Origin: Rhea pennata | Taxonomy: Eukaryota; Chordata; Aves; Rheiformes; Rheidae | DNA length: 64,000 bases | Assembly: GCF_028389875.1 (NCBI RefSeq) | Contig: NC_084668.1 | Location: forward strand, 29,494,993 to 29,558,992 | Direction of reading: 5' to 3' | Shown: positions 1 to 49,350 of the stretch, one piece after another | Position numbering within the stretch: the stretch's first letter is position 1 | Layout of the letters: each line of letters opens with the position of its first letter | Notes under the pieces: generated by a model | Seen by the model: only the letters and a program-made list of their open reading frames with translations | What the model was told of the DNA's origin: nothing | Database searches by the model: none | Translations under genes and position numbers: made by a program

Positions 1-3000
1 CTCGCCATGGTTTCCCTGACAAGAAATACTATCTCCCTAGAAGAGCTCTGAGGAATTCCTACAGAATTTTCTAATCTTTCCATATGCAATACAGACTCAG
101 ATACTTTATGGTTTAGGTAAATAAATTTCTCATATTTATGTGTAGATTCTTATTTTTTGTGTAAGGACCGAGTCGTTAGTACTGCTCACATTGATCTGAT
201 GCTGTATAATAGCTTCAGAGATTAACCTTTCCTTTGCTCCTGGTTTTGGCTGGTGGACTGATAATCATTGCAGCGAAGTAACAAATCAGAGTATTTGTAA
301 GACTTTACAGAGGTCAGGAAGGCTCTTTAGTAATTTTAATAGTGATAAAGATGTTTCCTAACCCCATCTTAAATGCTGAAAGGATGCAAGGAAGAATTAA
401 TTCCCTTTTTGAATATAGAGCAATATCTTTCACACAGCAGCATAATAAATTGTATTTTGCATTTGTATTTTCAAATAATCATTTTTTCTCATCTTGTATT
501 TGTTAGGAAAGGTTCTTTCCATTTTGCTTGAGAAAATTTAGCCCTTCTTCCAACCACTGATTTTATTTACTTTTACTTCAAAATCAATCCTGTTGTCTCT
601 GATTTTGCAGTCAAAGTTGAAATGTCTGCCTGTTTCATGTCAAAATGACAATGGAAAACATGCTATAACCCCCTCCAACAACATTCATTTGTTGGCTTTA
701 GTTTGAGTAAACTTCAGCTCTGGGACTTCTGCCTTTGTTTAGTGAAAGTACAGCAGAGGAGATTCCTTTCAGATTAGTTAAGAGACTACTTCCATTTTCC
801 CTTATTTACGTCAAACCCTTCATTTAAACATGAACTATCAGAATGAGAAGGAAAATAGTACACCCTTTAATAATGTCTGCACATGTTTGTCTTGCTTTGA
901 TTCTCACAAATACTCTGTGAAAGAAATGCCTGCCAGGGAAAAGAAAGCATGCATGGGACATTAAATAAGGAAGAATGTGATAATAACGGAAAGATGTATT
1001 TTTTTAAGACTGAATATGTTTTTTTAATTTGAAAAGACTAAGTCTTTACTTATGGCTAAAGGGGCACCCCAATGAATCTAAAGACGTGGGGGATAAAAAT
1101 TGTAGATTTAAGGCTGTAGCTGAGTTTGTACCAGAATAAGCCATTGAACATAAGCCAGAGAAACACAAAGGTGTCCATAGCCTCAGGAGACCAATCCTGA
1201 AAGCATCCCTCTTTACTGCTGTTTTTTGATTTCATTTAATTTGTTTTCTACACTGGAAGGTGATATGGAAACCTTTACTATCCTGCCAGGCCAGTAAAAG
1301 ATTTGCTTCCATGTGTACAAAAACTTCTGTGGTCAACTATGCTAGATTTAAGCTCAGCTTTACTCCCAGGTCTAGTAATGTGATGGACACTAGAATCATG
1401 AGAAGACTCCGTGCATGTTTGCAGTAGTAGGTGTAACAGGATGGTCTGTGAGTGGAAACTACTTCTCACAGCAATTCAATATTAGCAGTTCTTGGAAAAT
1501 TTCTGGACATAATTTGTTTCCACTGAAAATTACACCCAGTGAGCAGTCAGTGCATTAGCAAACATGTTTTGCAAATATGTATGATTTTCCCCTACTCTGT
1601 GCCTTTGTGCTGCTACTTCTCTCACTCCCTCTTTTTCTTCTTGCTCTTTTCTTTTTGGAAAGGAGGCAAGAGTAGAATTACAGCTCCTTTTTCAAATAGA
1701 CATGACAGAAACAATTGCTCACTTGAATACAGCTAATGGAAAATATGGGAAGCATCGCTCATCGTTCCTTTGATGTTCAGTGTAATAGCCACACTAAGCA
1801 TCAAAGAGCAAATGAACTGCATCCGCCATGTTTTCCTTTAGCTATTTCTATGTTCATGAGAGGGTCTTTTAAAAATTTATATATATTTTTTGTATTTGGC
1901 TTTAGATCTGCTGTCTGGTGTTTGCTTGTTTCCCTACTGAGTGGTGGCTGTTCCGTGCCAGTTGCTGAAGGAAGAATGTTCTAGTGAAAGCAAACAATAG
2001 GCTGCGTGGTGGGAATTGTGACTTTTTGGAAAGAGCAATTGAAATCTGCTCTGATATTTGTAAGATTCTTTGTACAATATTCTAAGCCTGTTGGTGGCTT
2101 AGATGTTGGCAGGGTGGCCCTCTTTTTAGATCTCCCTTTTTAGCATGAACAGAATAACACAAATATACAAAAGTGAAAAGAGGAGTTCAAATCCAACTGA
2201 TTCTTTTCCTGTTAGAGCAGCTGAAGAGAGAAAGCATATTCCAAACTTATTTCAGTAAAGAAGAAAAAAAAATAGATACAAAGCCTCTTCATTTATCACA
2301 TTTTGCTGGCTCAAGTTCTTCCATTCATATCTTTTAAGGACTCTGACAGATAACCTCTGATAAATCTGGCTGTATCTGTTTAAGACATCGTAGCCTTCCC
2401 CTGCTCTGCAGGGCTGTTTGTTCTCAGTCTGTGCCAGCAGACAATGTTGCTGTATAGCCCTGGGAGAGCTAATGGGTGCCAGGCTTCAGGCAGTCACTTC
2501 AGTGCCAATGCTTGTGACCTCTGGTATTAATAAAAATCAGCTCTGTGCTTGCAGGCACAGGCTTCACCATGCTAGAAACATGGCCCTTTACTTGACAAGG
2601 GCATTAGTTGGGAAAATGCTTAGATGCTAAATGCTTAGGCCTCAAAATTAAGGAGGTATCCTTGGTTCCTTGAGAAAACTTCACAATATTCACTTTGGTA
2701 GCCTGAGAAAGTTGCTAGTAAGAATGTTATACTCAGTCATTTTATAAATAGCTGTTTAATTTCCACTCTGAGGCAGATTAAGAAGAATTCTAAATACTGC
2801 CATCTGTATCCAACAACATGTTCAAGATGGATGTTGGGTGAATTAAAACAAACTGGAATAAGGAGTCAATGAATACAAATTGTTTTAAAGATGAAGCTAG
2901 GTTAATGATGTGCTATACATTCAGAATCTCCTTTTTCCCCCAACCTTCTTAATTAAAAATGTTTAATTTATTAGCAGCCAAAGATACTATTCTTTTCTTA

Positions 3001-3110
3001 GGGCAATATGCCAGAGTTCTTTAATACATCTTTGGAATACAAAATGCAGGAACCAAATCTTTCATTTACTTCCAACTTCTGTAGTTATATGGAATTCAAT
3101 AAAATTGTGC

Positions 3111-3215
3111 AGGGAGTTACATTAGTGTAAGGTTTGACCTGCTGCTGCTTTACTCGCCTCTGATGTAAATTCACTACAGCCATGGAGTTGCACTGGGAAT
3201 GACTTTGTCCAATGT
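3111..3215. repeat. Possible ancient amniote interspersed repeat
   Basis: ggagttacattagtgtaagg and, further on, tgatgtaaattcactacagccatggagttgcactgg resemble the common old sauropsid repeat with the core GTAACTCCATTGACTTCAATGG. The match is from memory and is loose. Confidence 0.25.
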
Positions 3216-6200
3216 ATCTGAAAATGTAAATATTATTACCATATGTACTATGCTGCAGTATAACATTCCCTATCTGTTTCTGTCTCAGGAAAAAGGTATT
3301 GAATCAAACTGATTTCTTCCAAGGCCTAGAAGCAGCATTGCATAAAATTCTTAGTCCTCTCATTCTGCTAGGATGAAAAATAAGAGCATGCCCCTTGTTA
3401 AGTTTTAATTACCTGATAAAAATTGTTTTAATTGCAAAGTTAGACAAAAAAAGAAAGAAGCCCCCCAAATCATACCTTCTCCCACCACTACCTGTGGTCT
3501 TTGGATTTTGTCTTATAAGAAACTTCAAGTATCCTGATTTAAGTAGTTATAGTTGAGACTCCACAGTATTTTATATGAGGGTCTAGGTAGAGCAACTTGC
3601 AGCAATTACCAGTTTTAAGAGGTTCACTTTCATGTGGTAGCTAACAATATGATTGTTACTTTCACAGTACTTTGAATCTGACAGACTGGTCTGGGAAACA
3701 TTCTTGTACACAATGACTTTTCCAGTTTTTCTTTCTTTTTGCCAGATCTACTGCAAGAAATGCTGCAAAAACTCTCCAACACTATAATCTATTTGTAGTC
3801 CTAGCTAAAATCAAAAATGCAGAAGTACGTATCTTTAACACATACCTTGTTTTTTTTTTTCTTTTAGATATCTGACAAAATGTTGTGCTGTATTTTATAC
3901 ATTTTTCTGCTAAATCGTTCCTAATAATGTTGAGCATGGAGCTGTTGCTCCTTCTTAGAAATACGTTAGGGCAGCTTTTTATGGGATAAAATTAAGATTA
4001 CCTTGACACTATGACTCTGTCTGTAGAAGTCTTCACTGACTGCCAAAGGATATATGTTTTAAAGAAACTCATAAACAAATCCGTAAAATCATCTGTAATA
4101 ACATCAGAGCTTTGAATTTATGTCAATTTCTGTTTAGTTTAGGATTTAGACACAAATTTTTGTGCCATTTGTTATCACTCCCTGTAAAGACAAGGAGCAC
4201 ATTAAAATCAGATTACTGCAGAGTAGTGAGAATTTATACCAGCACTGCAATTGAATAACTACAAGTAACTGATTTCAGCCTGTTGCTTATTTTTAGAGTT
4301 GACACCAAATGGCACAAAAGGTGATGTGCCAAAAATATATTGTAATCTGAGAATAGAGGGAATGGAAAAATCTCATAGGCCTTTTACTGGTGTTTGGAAG
4401 AGTGACTGAAAAATTACGCAATTTTCTCTTTTAAAGGCATTGAATGAACTGAATTAAGATTCTTATTTTTTGTGTGGCCTTCTCTAATGCAAAAAGTTGC
4501 CCTTATTAAAATATGATCCTTTCAGAAACTGAAGACCTTCGACTCACTCTGCAATGGTTGGAAGATACATTCTTTAGGTGTGATCCCAATCAAGGGAGAT
4601 TCACCTAAATTCTAAATGCAGATTGTATCTAAACAAGTCTACCTCTAATAAAAAGGTAGGAGTATAAATATTATCATCTGAGTTATAGGGTCAATATATT
4701 CAAAGAGGACTTCAGAGAAGTCCCAGAAAAACATCTCAATAGAGGATAGGTGTCAAGAATATCTTTCTCCCTCATTTAAAAAGAAAAAAGAAAAGGAAAA
4801 AAAAATGATGAAAGCCAGAATTAGCTAACAACAAAAAGAGTTCAACCATCCCTTCTATATGTCAGACCTTTTTTTCTCAAAATGGCATTTATAAATTCAG
4901 AATCAGGAGTAACAATTATCTGAGCAACTTGAAAAAAGAGGCAAGATGATACATATTTACAGCATTCAGCTTTCTCCTACCCCTAGAATGTCTCAGTTTG
5001 AAGTAGTTCAGTAGAAAGAACCAAACAAACAAAAGAAAAAACCCTTTTTCTTTGTTTTCCCATCAGCAGTTTTGAAAAGAGGGGGCTTTTCTTCCATTGT
5101 TTTTCATACTGAACACCAGTGAGGCTATTGTGGAGCAGTATCACTGGTGGGATATCACTGGTCCCTATTTCAAAGCAATGATTATGTGGCATGAAAGTCT
5201 CATGAAGAACATTGTTCAAGAATGTCAACATGCATAACTGAGTAGAGGAATATGTGAAACATGCCTATACAAACAGAACACTGTGACAGATCCAGTTATT
5301 TTAAATATTTTACCTTTGAAATAATAGTTTTATGAAAATAAGAAAATATAGTTCTTAACATAAGTCAAATTTCAGAAGATCAGGAGAAAGCTGATAATCT
5401 GCAAAGAGAAATAAGGGTACTTTGAGTTTTACTTAGTAGCAGATTTGCCATAAGGACATTTTTTAATCCTAATTCTGAAATTTCTAAAAGCTACAGAAAA
5501 GTTTCAGCATTTGGAGCCTTATCTGGAAGAATGGAGGGAACAAGCAATGATTTATTTAAAATGCAAGTGCTTGTTTGTACCAGTGTATACCTGGTTTTCC
5601 TATTTTGTAATCTGAAAGACATACTGGGTAGGTCTCAGAGCAGGAATAGTTTGGCTACTTGACGTAATGATATTTTGTTTCTTAATCCATCTTTCTGATA
5701 CGTTGCCAGAGAAACAGTATGTGTCTCCTTTCTGCAGTATCTTCTGACATTGTGACTAAACAGCATTATTGTATGCTGCTGCTTCCTCTTTCTTGCTGTG
5801 CATCTAAGTTTAGAGGAAAATGGCTGCGACTGACAGCAGTCAGTTCAAATGCCAACTGTTTTGGCAGAACTGTTCAATCTAAAAATGTCTTGATGAGTAA
5901 GCCCAAATGGGCCCTTATGTCTTCAAGCAATGTGCAGAACAGATTAAATTAGTTAGTGGACTGTTTTAAGATGGTTTCATCTGAGAGATGTCTGTGGGCT
6001 CCACATTAAAAAAAAAAAAAAAATCCATGTTGTTAAACCATTTCTTTTTGTGTATTTCCACCGTTAGTCCTGACTCCTGTGAAAAAGAAACTATTTCAAA
6101 CTTTTCCAGTACTCAGCATTTACCTAACTGTACAAAATTCAAACAAGCTAGACCGTTTTGGCTTAGCAAGCCGGTGAGTTCATTATGAGAATCCGTTGTT

Positions 6201-8843
6201 TCCATTACTGATCACAGGATGGAATGAGCATGTTTGGTTTTTTCATAAACATCAGCACAATACCAGACAGAGAGCCCAAACCGTTTGCTTCAAGGTAGAC
6301 ATTGTGGCATTCTTTTCTGCTCGGTAAATGGAAAGCAGCAACGTTTCAGAAGCTGGAATGGAATCCTAACTCTGCTGCAGTATATGGAGGAATTATAACA
6401 TTTCCACTGAAACTGAGTAGTGTCTTTCCTTTCTACTTTGCCCATTATTAAAGCAATACATACAACATTGTTTTAGTATGTAATAAAGAGATGTACTTAT
6501 TATAAAAGAAATGCAAAAACATATTTTGAATTAGTCATTCTGTAAAGCAAACGGCCAAAACCAGGTCAGAATAAGGAAACACAAGCTTCATACTCTTTAA
6601 GGTCCATGAAGAGCAACAGAAAGACTCTTCCTGACTTCTGGATCCAGTCAAATTTAGAGGCAAGGCTTCTGATCCTTCACTTCAATGCTTTTAAAAATCT
6701 CTCTTTGATTAGCTTGAAAGACTTGATCTGATTCACTTCAAATAATAACAGAAAACTTGCTTCATTCTTTGTGAGCAGATTCTAGAAAATCATAGTTTCT
6801 CAGGTTTGCTTCTCAAGCTTCCCAAACTGCTGCTGAAAGACAGTGAGTCATATGTGTGTGTACTATTGCCCTGTCTGAGACAGAAGCAGACAAGTTCAAG
6901 ACATTCTTTAATTTCTAGCAATTTAGTCACAGCTCTGCAAATGGGATATGTGAATCTTTTATTAACGTAATAGCTGGAGATTTTACTTTGCCTGAAGCTG
7001 TGGGTTTTGAGGAAACTATTAGGAGATTTTTCCTTTTGCCAAATGTGCTTAAGTCATGATTAGAGTGCCTATACAGGTACAAAGCCAAAAGCAACTATAA
7101 CACACATTGGATCTTCAGGTCAGTGTACTCGACAAAAAATTCCCATTGACCTCTCTTGAATCAGAATTCTGTCCTGAGTGACATCTGTCAGTCCTCCTGA
7201 GACCATTTTTTTCCCCCTGTAAATATTTGAACACTTTTATATACAGTTTTCATAGATCCTTTGAGACTAAGTGGTAATATTCCTTCCAACTATGCCTGCC
7301 TGGTCTGCTTACATACAGCATCTAGTCTGCTTAGCAGAAGGGAAATAATTGCGTAGAGCTCGTGTAGAGCTTGTCCAGGGAAATGCACTCGTAGCAAGAC
7401 AGAAATTTTTTAAATTTTGGATGCTCCAGAAACAGCATAAATGCTAAGTTATTCAAATTTTCAAACAAAAAGTTGTAATGTTTTGTAAAATGAATCAGAA
7501 ATTTATATAGCTTCTAGCAAACCATTGCAAAAGCTGTCATAGAAATGAAGTTCTATACAGCCACCATGTTTAGGGCTTTAAGAAGTAGAATAAGAAATGA
7601 CATTGCCATAAGCCAATCCTCTTCAGTTTTAATATTTTTTGAAAACTTAAATTAATATGTGTGTTTGGAAATCAGTAAGAAAAACTGGTTAAGGCAAGTA
7701 AATGACTATTTTACCGCAAGTTTAGAAGTAGACAAGTCAGCTTTTTAAAAAACTTATTATTCCTATTACTTGCCAGTGCATTAGCACAAATCAGCTTTTC
7801 AAAGTATTTTGGAGCTAGTATTAAATCTTTATGAGCAATGTGCAATGCATTATGTCATATCATGCTGACACACAGATTGACATCTGAGCACAGAGGAGGT
7901 GTCTTGAACTGACTAAGTCATCCCAGATGTAAGTTTTCTCTGGAAAACTTTTTTAAGACTTTCATCCTGCCAAAGGCTTCAGCGATTTTCACTGCAATTC
8001 TCCTAGCTTATTTCTTAACTCATTTAACAATGTCCAGAAAGTTGGAAACAAGTATGAATGTCATTATATCCAGATGTCTAGTTAGTCTTTCTTTCTGTTG
8101 AATGATGCCATCTACTGTGGAATAACGGAATGACAACCTTGTAGAAACAAGGAACTATTTTATTTTCTTATTACTGTAAAATTATAGCAGTCACATTGTG
8201 AGGCATTTTTTTTTCTTTAAAAAGAAAATTATCTCTTTGATTCTTCATTATGTTTGTAAATGAGAAGGATATTTTAACCTGTGGAGCTGAAAAAGCATGT
8301 AAGTGGAGTGACTGTTGAGTACATTGCTCTAGAGTGAATGGGTCTATGTTCATCAGAGTATATCTGACTTTTACATGGATAACAAGTACTGAGCTCCTCA
8401 GTAGCTTTGCAAGTGTTTTGCCATATACAGTATAGTGCTTTCTGAGTCTTCTTTTGTATAGTGAATCACTCATAAACAGTGCTACTCATCTTTTGCAACA
8501 TTGTAGTTCAGTTCATAGGTGATTAGAGAGACTATTATAAAGAAAATTTCATTCATAATGTTGCAACTGCCATTTCTAAAATACATTTCAGCCTTCGTAG
8601 TGTATGATAAATAAAAACATTACCCATCATCTTTCTTCCAGGAATATAAAATGTTTATAGGTTAAAGGTATTTATATCTTGTTATTGTTCTAATCAATCT
8701 AGTAGTCAAGAACAACTCTTAACCATAAGTTGCATCAGTCTTGACAAGTTAATATTTTCTACTTTTCTACTTTTATAATTGAAGTGAAGAATTAGTATAA
8801 GCAGGTGTAAGCAGAAAGTTTGTAGGGGAATGGAGACTGAGTG

Positions 8844-8867
8844 AAAAAAAAAAAAAAAAAAAAAAAA
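8844..8867. repeat. A24 homopolymer
   Basis: 24 consecutive A. No SINE or retrogene body precedes it. Confidence 0.95.
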
Positions 8868-8969
8868 CTATCTGATGCTGGACCCTGTTCTGAGATCCCC
8901 ATTCTGTTACCCTACTCAGCTAGCTGAGAAATCTCAATTGTATTGCCCTTATGTATGAGTTCAGATAAA

Positions 8970-9490
8970 GTGCAAGGAGGAGGAGATGAACTTCATGGAT
9001 GACATAAGGGAAAAAGGTCAGGTTAACAGGAAGGAAAAGCAATGGACTGAGGAGTTAGGAAGGGATCAAAGTCTCCAAAAATAAGTTCTGTTGAGTGTGG
9101 GAGAAAAGAAGGTGGACTGTTAAGGTGTGAAAGACAAGAGGATTAAGGGAAGGTGAAATGGGAAAGTGTCTACTGTGGGAAAGATGAATGTGAGTAAAGA
9201 CAAAAGAGGAGATGAAAAAGAAGAAATATGAGGAGAGAGAAAAAGTGTAGAAACAGAACAAAGAGAGAAGAGTACAACAGAGGAGAAATGTATCAGTGGG
9301 ATGTGAAGGTTGGTACGTACCAAAGAGCATGGGTATAGAAATAGATACTCACAAAAACAGAAAAAGCAAAGCAAAGAATGTAAAGAGAAAAAATAGACTG
9401 ATGTGCTGTAAACAGCATCAGTGGAAAAGGTAGGTAATGGAGATGAAATACCACATGTGAGGAAAAGAAAAAGGGAATATACAACTTGTA
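8970..9490 (+). other. Purine-biased tract in COL3A1 intron 1
   Basis: About 500 bp in which the plus strand is mostly A and G (for example gaggagagagaaaaag), with few pyrimidines. The opposite strand therefore lacks stop codons over long stretches, which creates three overlapping minus-strand open frames (9055-9499) that I regard as by-products. Confidence 0.75.
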
Positions 9491-10680
9491 AGAGTTCACT
9501 TCAGTAATAAAATTGGACTCAGTCTTGCACTACATGATTAGGACTATTATGATAATTTGATGATATTCAGAATTTTCATCTGGAGCCAGCGGTAATTTTA
9601 ATGGCAGAGCTTTGAATGGTTGTTTTTTTTTTAAAAAAAGATTAACTTAATCCTCATTACTCAGATATCAAAGTTGTAAGGACCGTTTAGGTACATAAAT
9701 AGCTATTTCTCTTGGATTTGGTGTTTTAAATCTAGATTTTTTTGTAATTATTCATGGAAAAAATTCTTATTTCATTAATCAATACATTCACTGATACTTA
9801 CATTTATAATCTAAGACTTCTTACAGTTTCTACAATGTTTACTGGTAACTTACCTAATTTTGAAAGTCTTAGTAGTGTTATTTTTGTATTGCTTTCTTAA
9901 CTGACTGAAGCTTTCTGAATTTTGTTGCTCAAAGAAAATATGACCCCAAAGTTCAATATTTGAAGCTGTTCTTCAACATCCTCTTCAAATTCATTATCTG
10001 CGACAAATTTGATTACTGGAATAGCTTGGAAGGAATTCACAATGCCATGAATATTATGGATGAATGACATTTTTCTGAAAATACAGACATGTGTAACATA
10101 TGACCAGTTCAGGTGACATATTTATTGTAAATCATTTGGGTGATTAATATGAATGTTCTTTTATACTTATCCCGTATGTCAGCTTTCAAAAATATTTTGA
10201 AAACACTTCATTCTGTCTACTAATACAAGATGCTGGCAACAAAAGTTCATGCAGGATAGCCTGCTTAACCATATGTCATGTTGGCATACGGGTGCCAATG
10301 ACACGTTTGTTTGAGAGTTTGGACATGTTTGCTTTCCATCTGCAGCAGAGAATTCAATTATTAATTATACAGTAACTCTGCCCTACATGGAAATTACTCT
10401 AGACAGAGGATTACCACAGATTTCAGTGTGCTTTGGATCAGCTCCAAGAGGTTTCCATTGATGTCTACAGGAATCTCATACAGATCCAGAGCGGGCTCTG
10501 GAATTGATATAGCAGATCCTCCCAGTGTTTGAAGAGAAATATTTAGTCTTTTACTTCACACAGACAAGCTGTATTGTGGTAGAAAACAAAACACGCTGTC
10601 CAAGAGCTTTCATTTTAAGCATCTTTGTTTGGAAAATCCATTTCAAGTATTATTGAACATTATTTTGTCTTTCTTTCCAG

Positions 10681-46923
<36,243 letters not shown>

Positions 46924-47169
46924 ATCAAAGATCTTGCTCTTTCTGAAACCCCAGCAAACAAATTCACACTCCAACTGTGCTCCTTTGTTTTAACCTTGTC
47001 AGCTAGTACAGGTGACCATCTGCATCCCAGTTATTTATTAACGAAATTTCTGGGGAAAATTAATTTGATATCAAGGGTTATTTTTTTGCTATTACACAGA
47101 GTACAATAAAAAATGCTTTTTGCTGTTTTTTTTTTTTTTACCAAATTCCATCTTCAAAACATGTCTCCG

Positions 47170-47177
47170 TGGTGCTA
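47170..47177 (+). promoter_or_regulatory. COL3A1: miR-29 8-mer target site 1 (COL3A1 3'UTR)
   Basis: TGGTGCTA, the perfect 8-mer complement of the miR-29 seed. miR-29 repression of fibrillar collagen mRNAs is established. Confidence 0.7.
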
Positions 47178-47326
47178 TAATAAAACTTCAACACTCAATA
47201 AAACAACACTGTGTTCTAGTAGTTGAATGTTAGCCAATTTACAAAGCACTGATTGCCCCCAGTACCAAAGTTTGCCCTCCTTGCTAAGATGCAGTCCATA
47301 AAGCTAGAAAGACTTCCCTGTTTCAA

Positions 47327-47334
47327 CTACCTCA
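47327..47334 (+). promoter_or_regulatory. COL3A1: let-7 8-mer target site (COL3A1 3'UTR)
   Basis: CTACCTCA, the perfect 8-mer complement of the let-7/miR-98 seed. Confidence 0.65.
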
Positions 47335-47630
47335 ACATGGACAGAAACTGGGATGTGTCTGATGATTCACACCAAAAATGAAACAAATCAATCAAAACAC
47401 ATTGGACCTATTGGTCAATTCAGTGGAATCATTTGGTACAAAATTGTGTATTTCTGTACTAATTAGTTGTGAAAAAGTACAGTGTATTTTAAAAGTTTAA
47501 ATACCTTAATATCAACAGTCACCATAATTTTATTGTTGCATTGTACTTTGTTATCAAAGGTGCTTCTCTACTTTCCTGTCATAGCTGGTCAAGACCACTA
47601 AAATTAGGGAAGTGTAAAAGACTAATATGA

Positions 47631-47638
47631 TGGTGCTA
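47631..47638 (+). promoter_or_regulatory. COL3A1: miR-29 8-mer target site 2 (COL3A1 3'UTR)
   Basis: A second TGGTGCTA, just upstream of the AATAAA at 47694. Use of an early polyadenylation site would remove this site but keep the first. Confidence 0.7.
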
Positions 47639-47789
47639 ATGTATTTTTCACTCCTAACTCTGAAAGTTAGGGTTATTGACTTGCTTTAAAAAAAATAAAG
47701 GATTGATTAACAGCAATTGTAAATGTCTCCTGTCATAGGTTATTGGCATGTCATATCTGAGAACTTTCTCCCTTCACTCTGTAAAAGTC

Positions 47790-47795
47790 AATAAA
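47790..47795 (+). terminator. COL3A1: Alternative COL3A1 polyadenylation signal
   Basis: AATAAA followed 30-40 nt later by T-rich acttttgtcac; a plausible proximal site. Confidence 0.45.
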
Positions 47796-47905
47796 GGTGC
47801 AAAATTGTGAACTACTTTTGTCACGTTAACACATTTGTAGTGTTGAAGGTTAACCATCTTTGTAAGCTTTATATGGTTGTTGGTCTATTCCTTACAGAGA
47901 CACAT

Positions 47906-47911
47906 AATAAA
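47906..47911 (+). terminator. COL3A1: Distal COL3A1 polyadenylation signal
   Basis: AATAAA followed by a T/GT-rich element within 30 nt. It is the last plus-strand hexamer before the intergenic region. Confidence 0.65.
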
Positions 47912-48099
47912 ATATCTTTTTAAAACTCTTTGTTGTTCCATAAAATGTACTTTTTTAATTTTGCTATTTATATAAGGCAGGCCACAACACTAGCACTGTT
48001 TTCACTGATTTTCTAAGGTAATTTTACTTGCCAAATGGGAAGCAGTTTATAGCACCATACAGTGAAATTTTCTTTCTTACTTGCTACTCCTCTCCCTCC

Positions 48100-48960
48100 A
48101 GCAGCTCAGCTTTTTAGGCCCACTGAGGTTCCCTGACTAGCCTCATGGATTCAGCTCTGACAGCAAAACCCAAACTAGTACCATGTACCTGAACAGATCT
48201 GTTTGCAGGGAATACAAGAACTGAATCCCCTAGGAAAAAGATGTCATCATCAACAACAGCAAAATACCTGCTTTGATCTAAATAAGCAGGCTGCTCTCTT
48301 TCCAGATGACAGCTTAACTGGCCTAAGGGTCTGCTACAGGGTTTGCCCTGAGGAACCACCATTGAGCCAAAGCTGCCAATCAAATCACCTTGATATTGTC
48401 TATGGCCACAGGAGAGGCACAACTAAGTCACCCGCAGATCTTAGCGCACCCTCAAGGCAAGGCAATCAATCACCTCAGTACTTTTGGTGGTGTCTAAGTT
48501 CAGGCCAGAAGAAAGAAGCTTGGGGCACAGGCGAAGCCTTGCTGTGAACCCTCTCTGGTAGGTAACGCCAGTAGGGACAACACAGGCTTTCCCGCAACAG
48601 AGTGAGTCACAATCTGCCCCTACCTGTCAGGACCACCCTGACGCATGCCAGAACCCCGGGTGATTAAGGCCCCTCTACAAGATCAACAAGCACTTCAAAT
48701 ATTGGGGAGGGGTGGAAATTCCAAGTCTTAAAGGCTCTTGTTGATGGTTATAGGTCAGGCATTTTTTGAGAGTATTTTTTGGATTGGCCTAAACACTAAA
48801 AAATGGGCAGAGGACTACTGTTTCTGAGAAAGCGCCCTGGACTTGAGTCTGAGCCATGCCACTGACCTGCTCTGGCTCTATGGGTTTCAGCTGGCCCCAC
48901 ACAGACCCAGCACAATGAGGGGCTGGGGAGCCCTTACCAGCACAAATTAAAATCTCAGGA
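48100..48960. other. Unidentified GC-rich block
   Basis: Markedly richer in GC than the flanks, with overlapping open frames of 114 codons (48203-48547, plus) and 102 codons (48114-48422, minus). I recognise no protein family in either. The end near 48825-48920 resembles a MIR-type SINE. It may be an old mobile-element remnant or an unannotated exon. Confidence 0.4.
48825..48920 (+). mobile_element. Possible MIR-type SINE relic
   Basis: The segment contains ctggacttgagtctgagcc followed by gccactgacctgctctgg, which matches the order of the MIR central region (a GGACT...GAGTC block, then TGCCACT...GACCT). It is heavily diverged, with no target-site duplication visible. Confidence 0.35.
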
Positions 48961-49305
48961 CAGAAATGACGCTACTTAATATAACAGAATAGCAATGCCA
49001 GTGACGCATAAAAAATACCGATTCTTCCAGGAAATCCCACATTTTAATGATAAAAATAGCTACCATTTGTGGAAGATGAGAATTACATGTAAGTAATAAT
49101 ACTCTTCTGACATAAATTATGTTATTGGAAAGTTTTTTGATTAGAGCTGAAATTTTACAAAAACAGCTGCTAAGAATGTTGGCTGATAGAAAAATGCATT
49201 GGAAACACCTGCTCTTAATCCTCCAAGCAGAAATAGCCTCTATAATGTCCAATACTACTATACATGAGAGAGTGACTGGTAACAATTACTTGAGCTTAAA
49301 ACTGA

Positions 49306-49350
49306 GGGGGGGGGGTTGGTTTTTTATTTATTTATTTATTTATTTATTTT
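49306..49350. repeat. G10 run followed by (TTTA)n
   Basis: Ten G at 49306-49315, a short T-rich link, then about seven TTTA units. Confidence 0.9.

Larger units (their letters stand above)
1..10680 (+). other. COL3A1: COL3A1 intron 1, 3' part (exon 1 not in window)
   Basis: About 10.7 kb without any coding segment I can support. It ends in the polypyrimidine tract and AG at 10679-10680 before exon 2. I searched for a signal-peptide exon (ATG, hydrophobic stretch, donor in phase 1) and found none, so exon 1 should lie upstream. Mammalian COL3A1 also has a first intron of about 10 kb, so the size is plausible. Contents are AT-rich DNA, a purine-biased tract at 8970-9490, an A24 run at 8844-8867 and a possible ancient repeat at 3111-3215. 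Open reading frames here are short and look like chance. Confidence 0.75.
46924..47930 (+). other. COL3A1: COL3A1 3'UTR
   Basis: Roughly 1 kb from the stop codon to just past the last AATAAA. Hexamers start at 47105, 47179, 47197, 47694, 47790 and 47906. The last is followed by a GT-rich stretch (ctttgttgttcc), so cleavage near 47925-47935 is likely. Multiple polyadenylation sites are known for this gene in other species. The exact end cannot be fixed without transcript data. Confidence 0.75.

Noticed and set aside
8844..8867. A24 (and A29 at 11911-11939) as tails of retroposed genes or SINEs
   Set aside because: No retrogene or SINE body and no target-site duplication could be seen upstream.
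9055..9499. Three overlapping minus-strand open frames of 68-91 codons
   Set aside because: They arise from the purine bias of the plus strand, which removes stop codons from the pyrimidine-rich complement.
1..10680. Search for COL3A1 exon 1 and promoter
   Set aside because: No ATG followed by a hydrophobic signal peptide and a phase-1 donor was found; the region is best read as intron 1.
48050..48057. Another miR-29 8-mer on the minus strand
   Set aside because: It lies beyond both inferred transcripts, on the strand opposite COL3A1, so it is probably a chance match.
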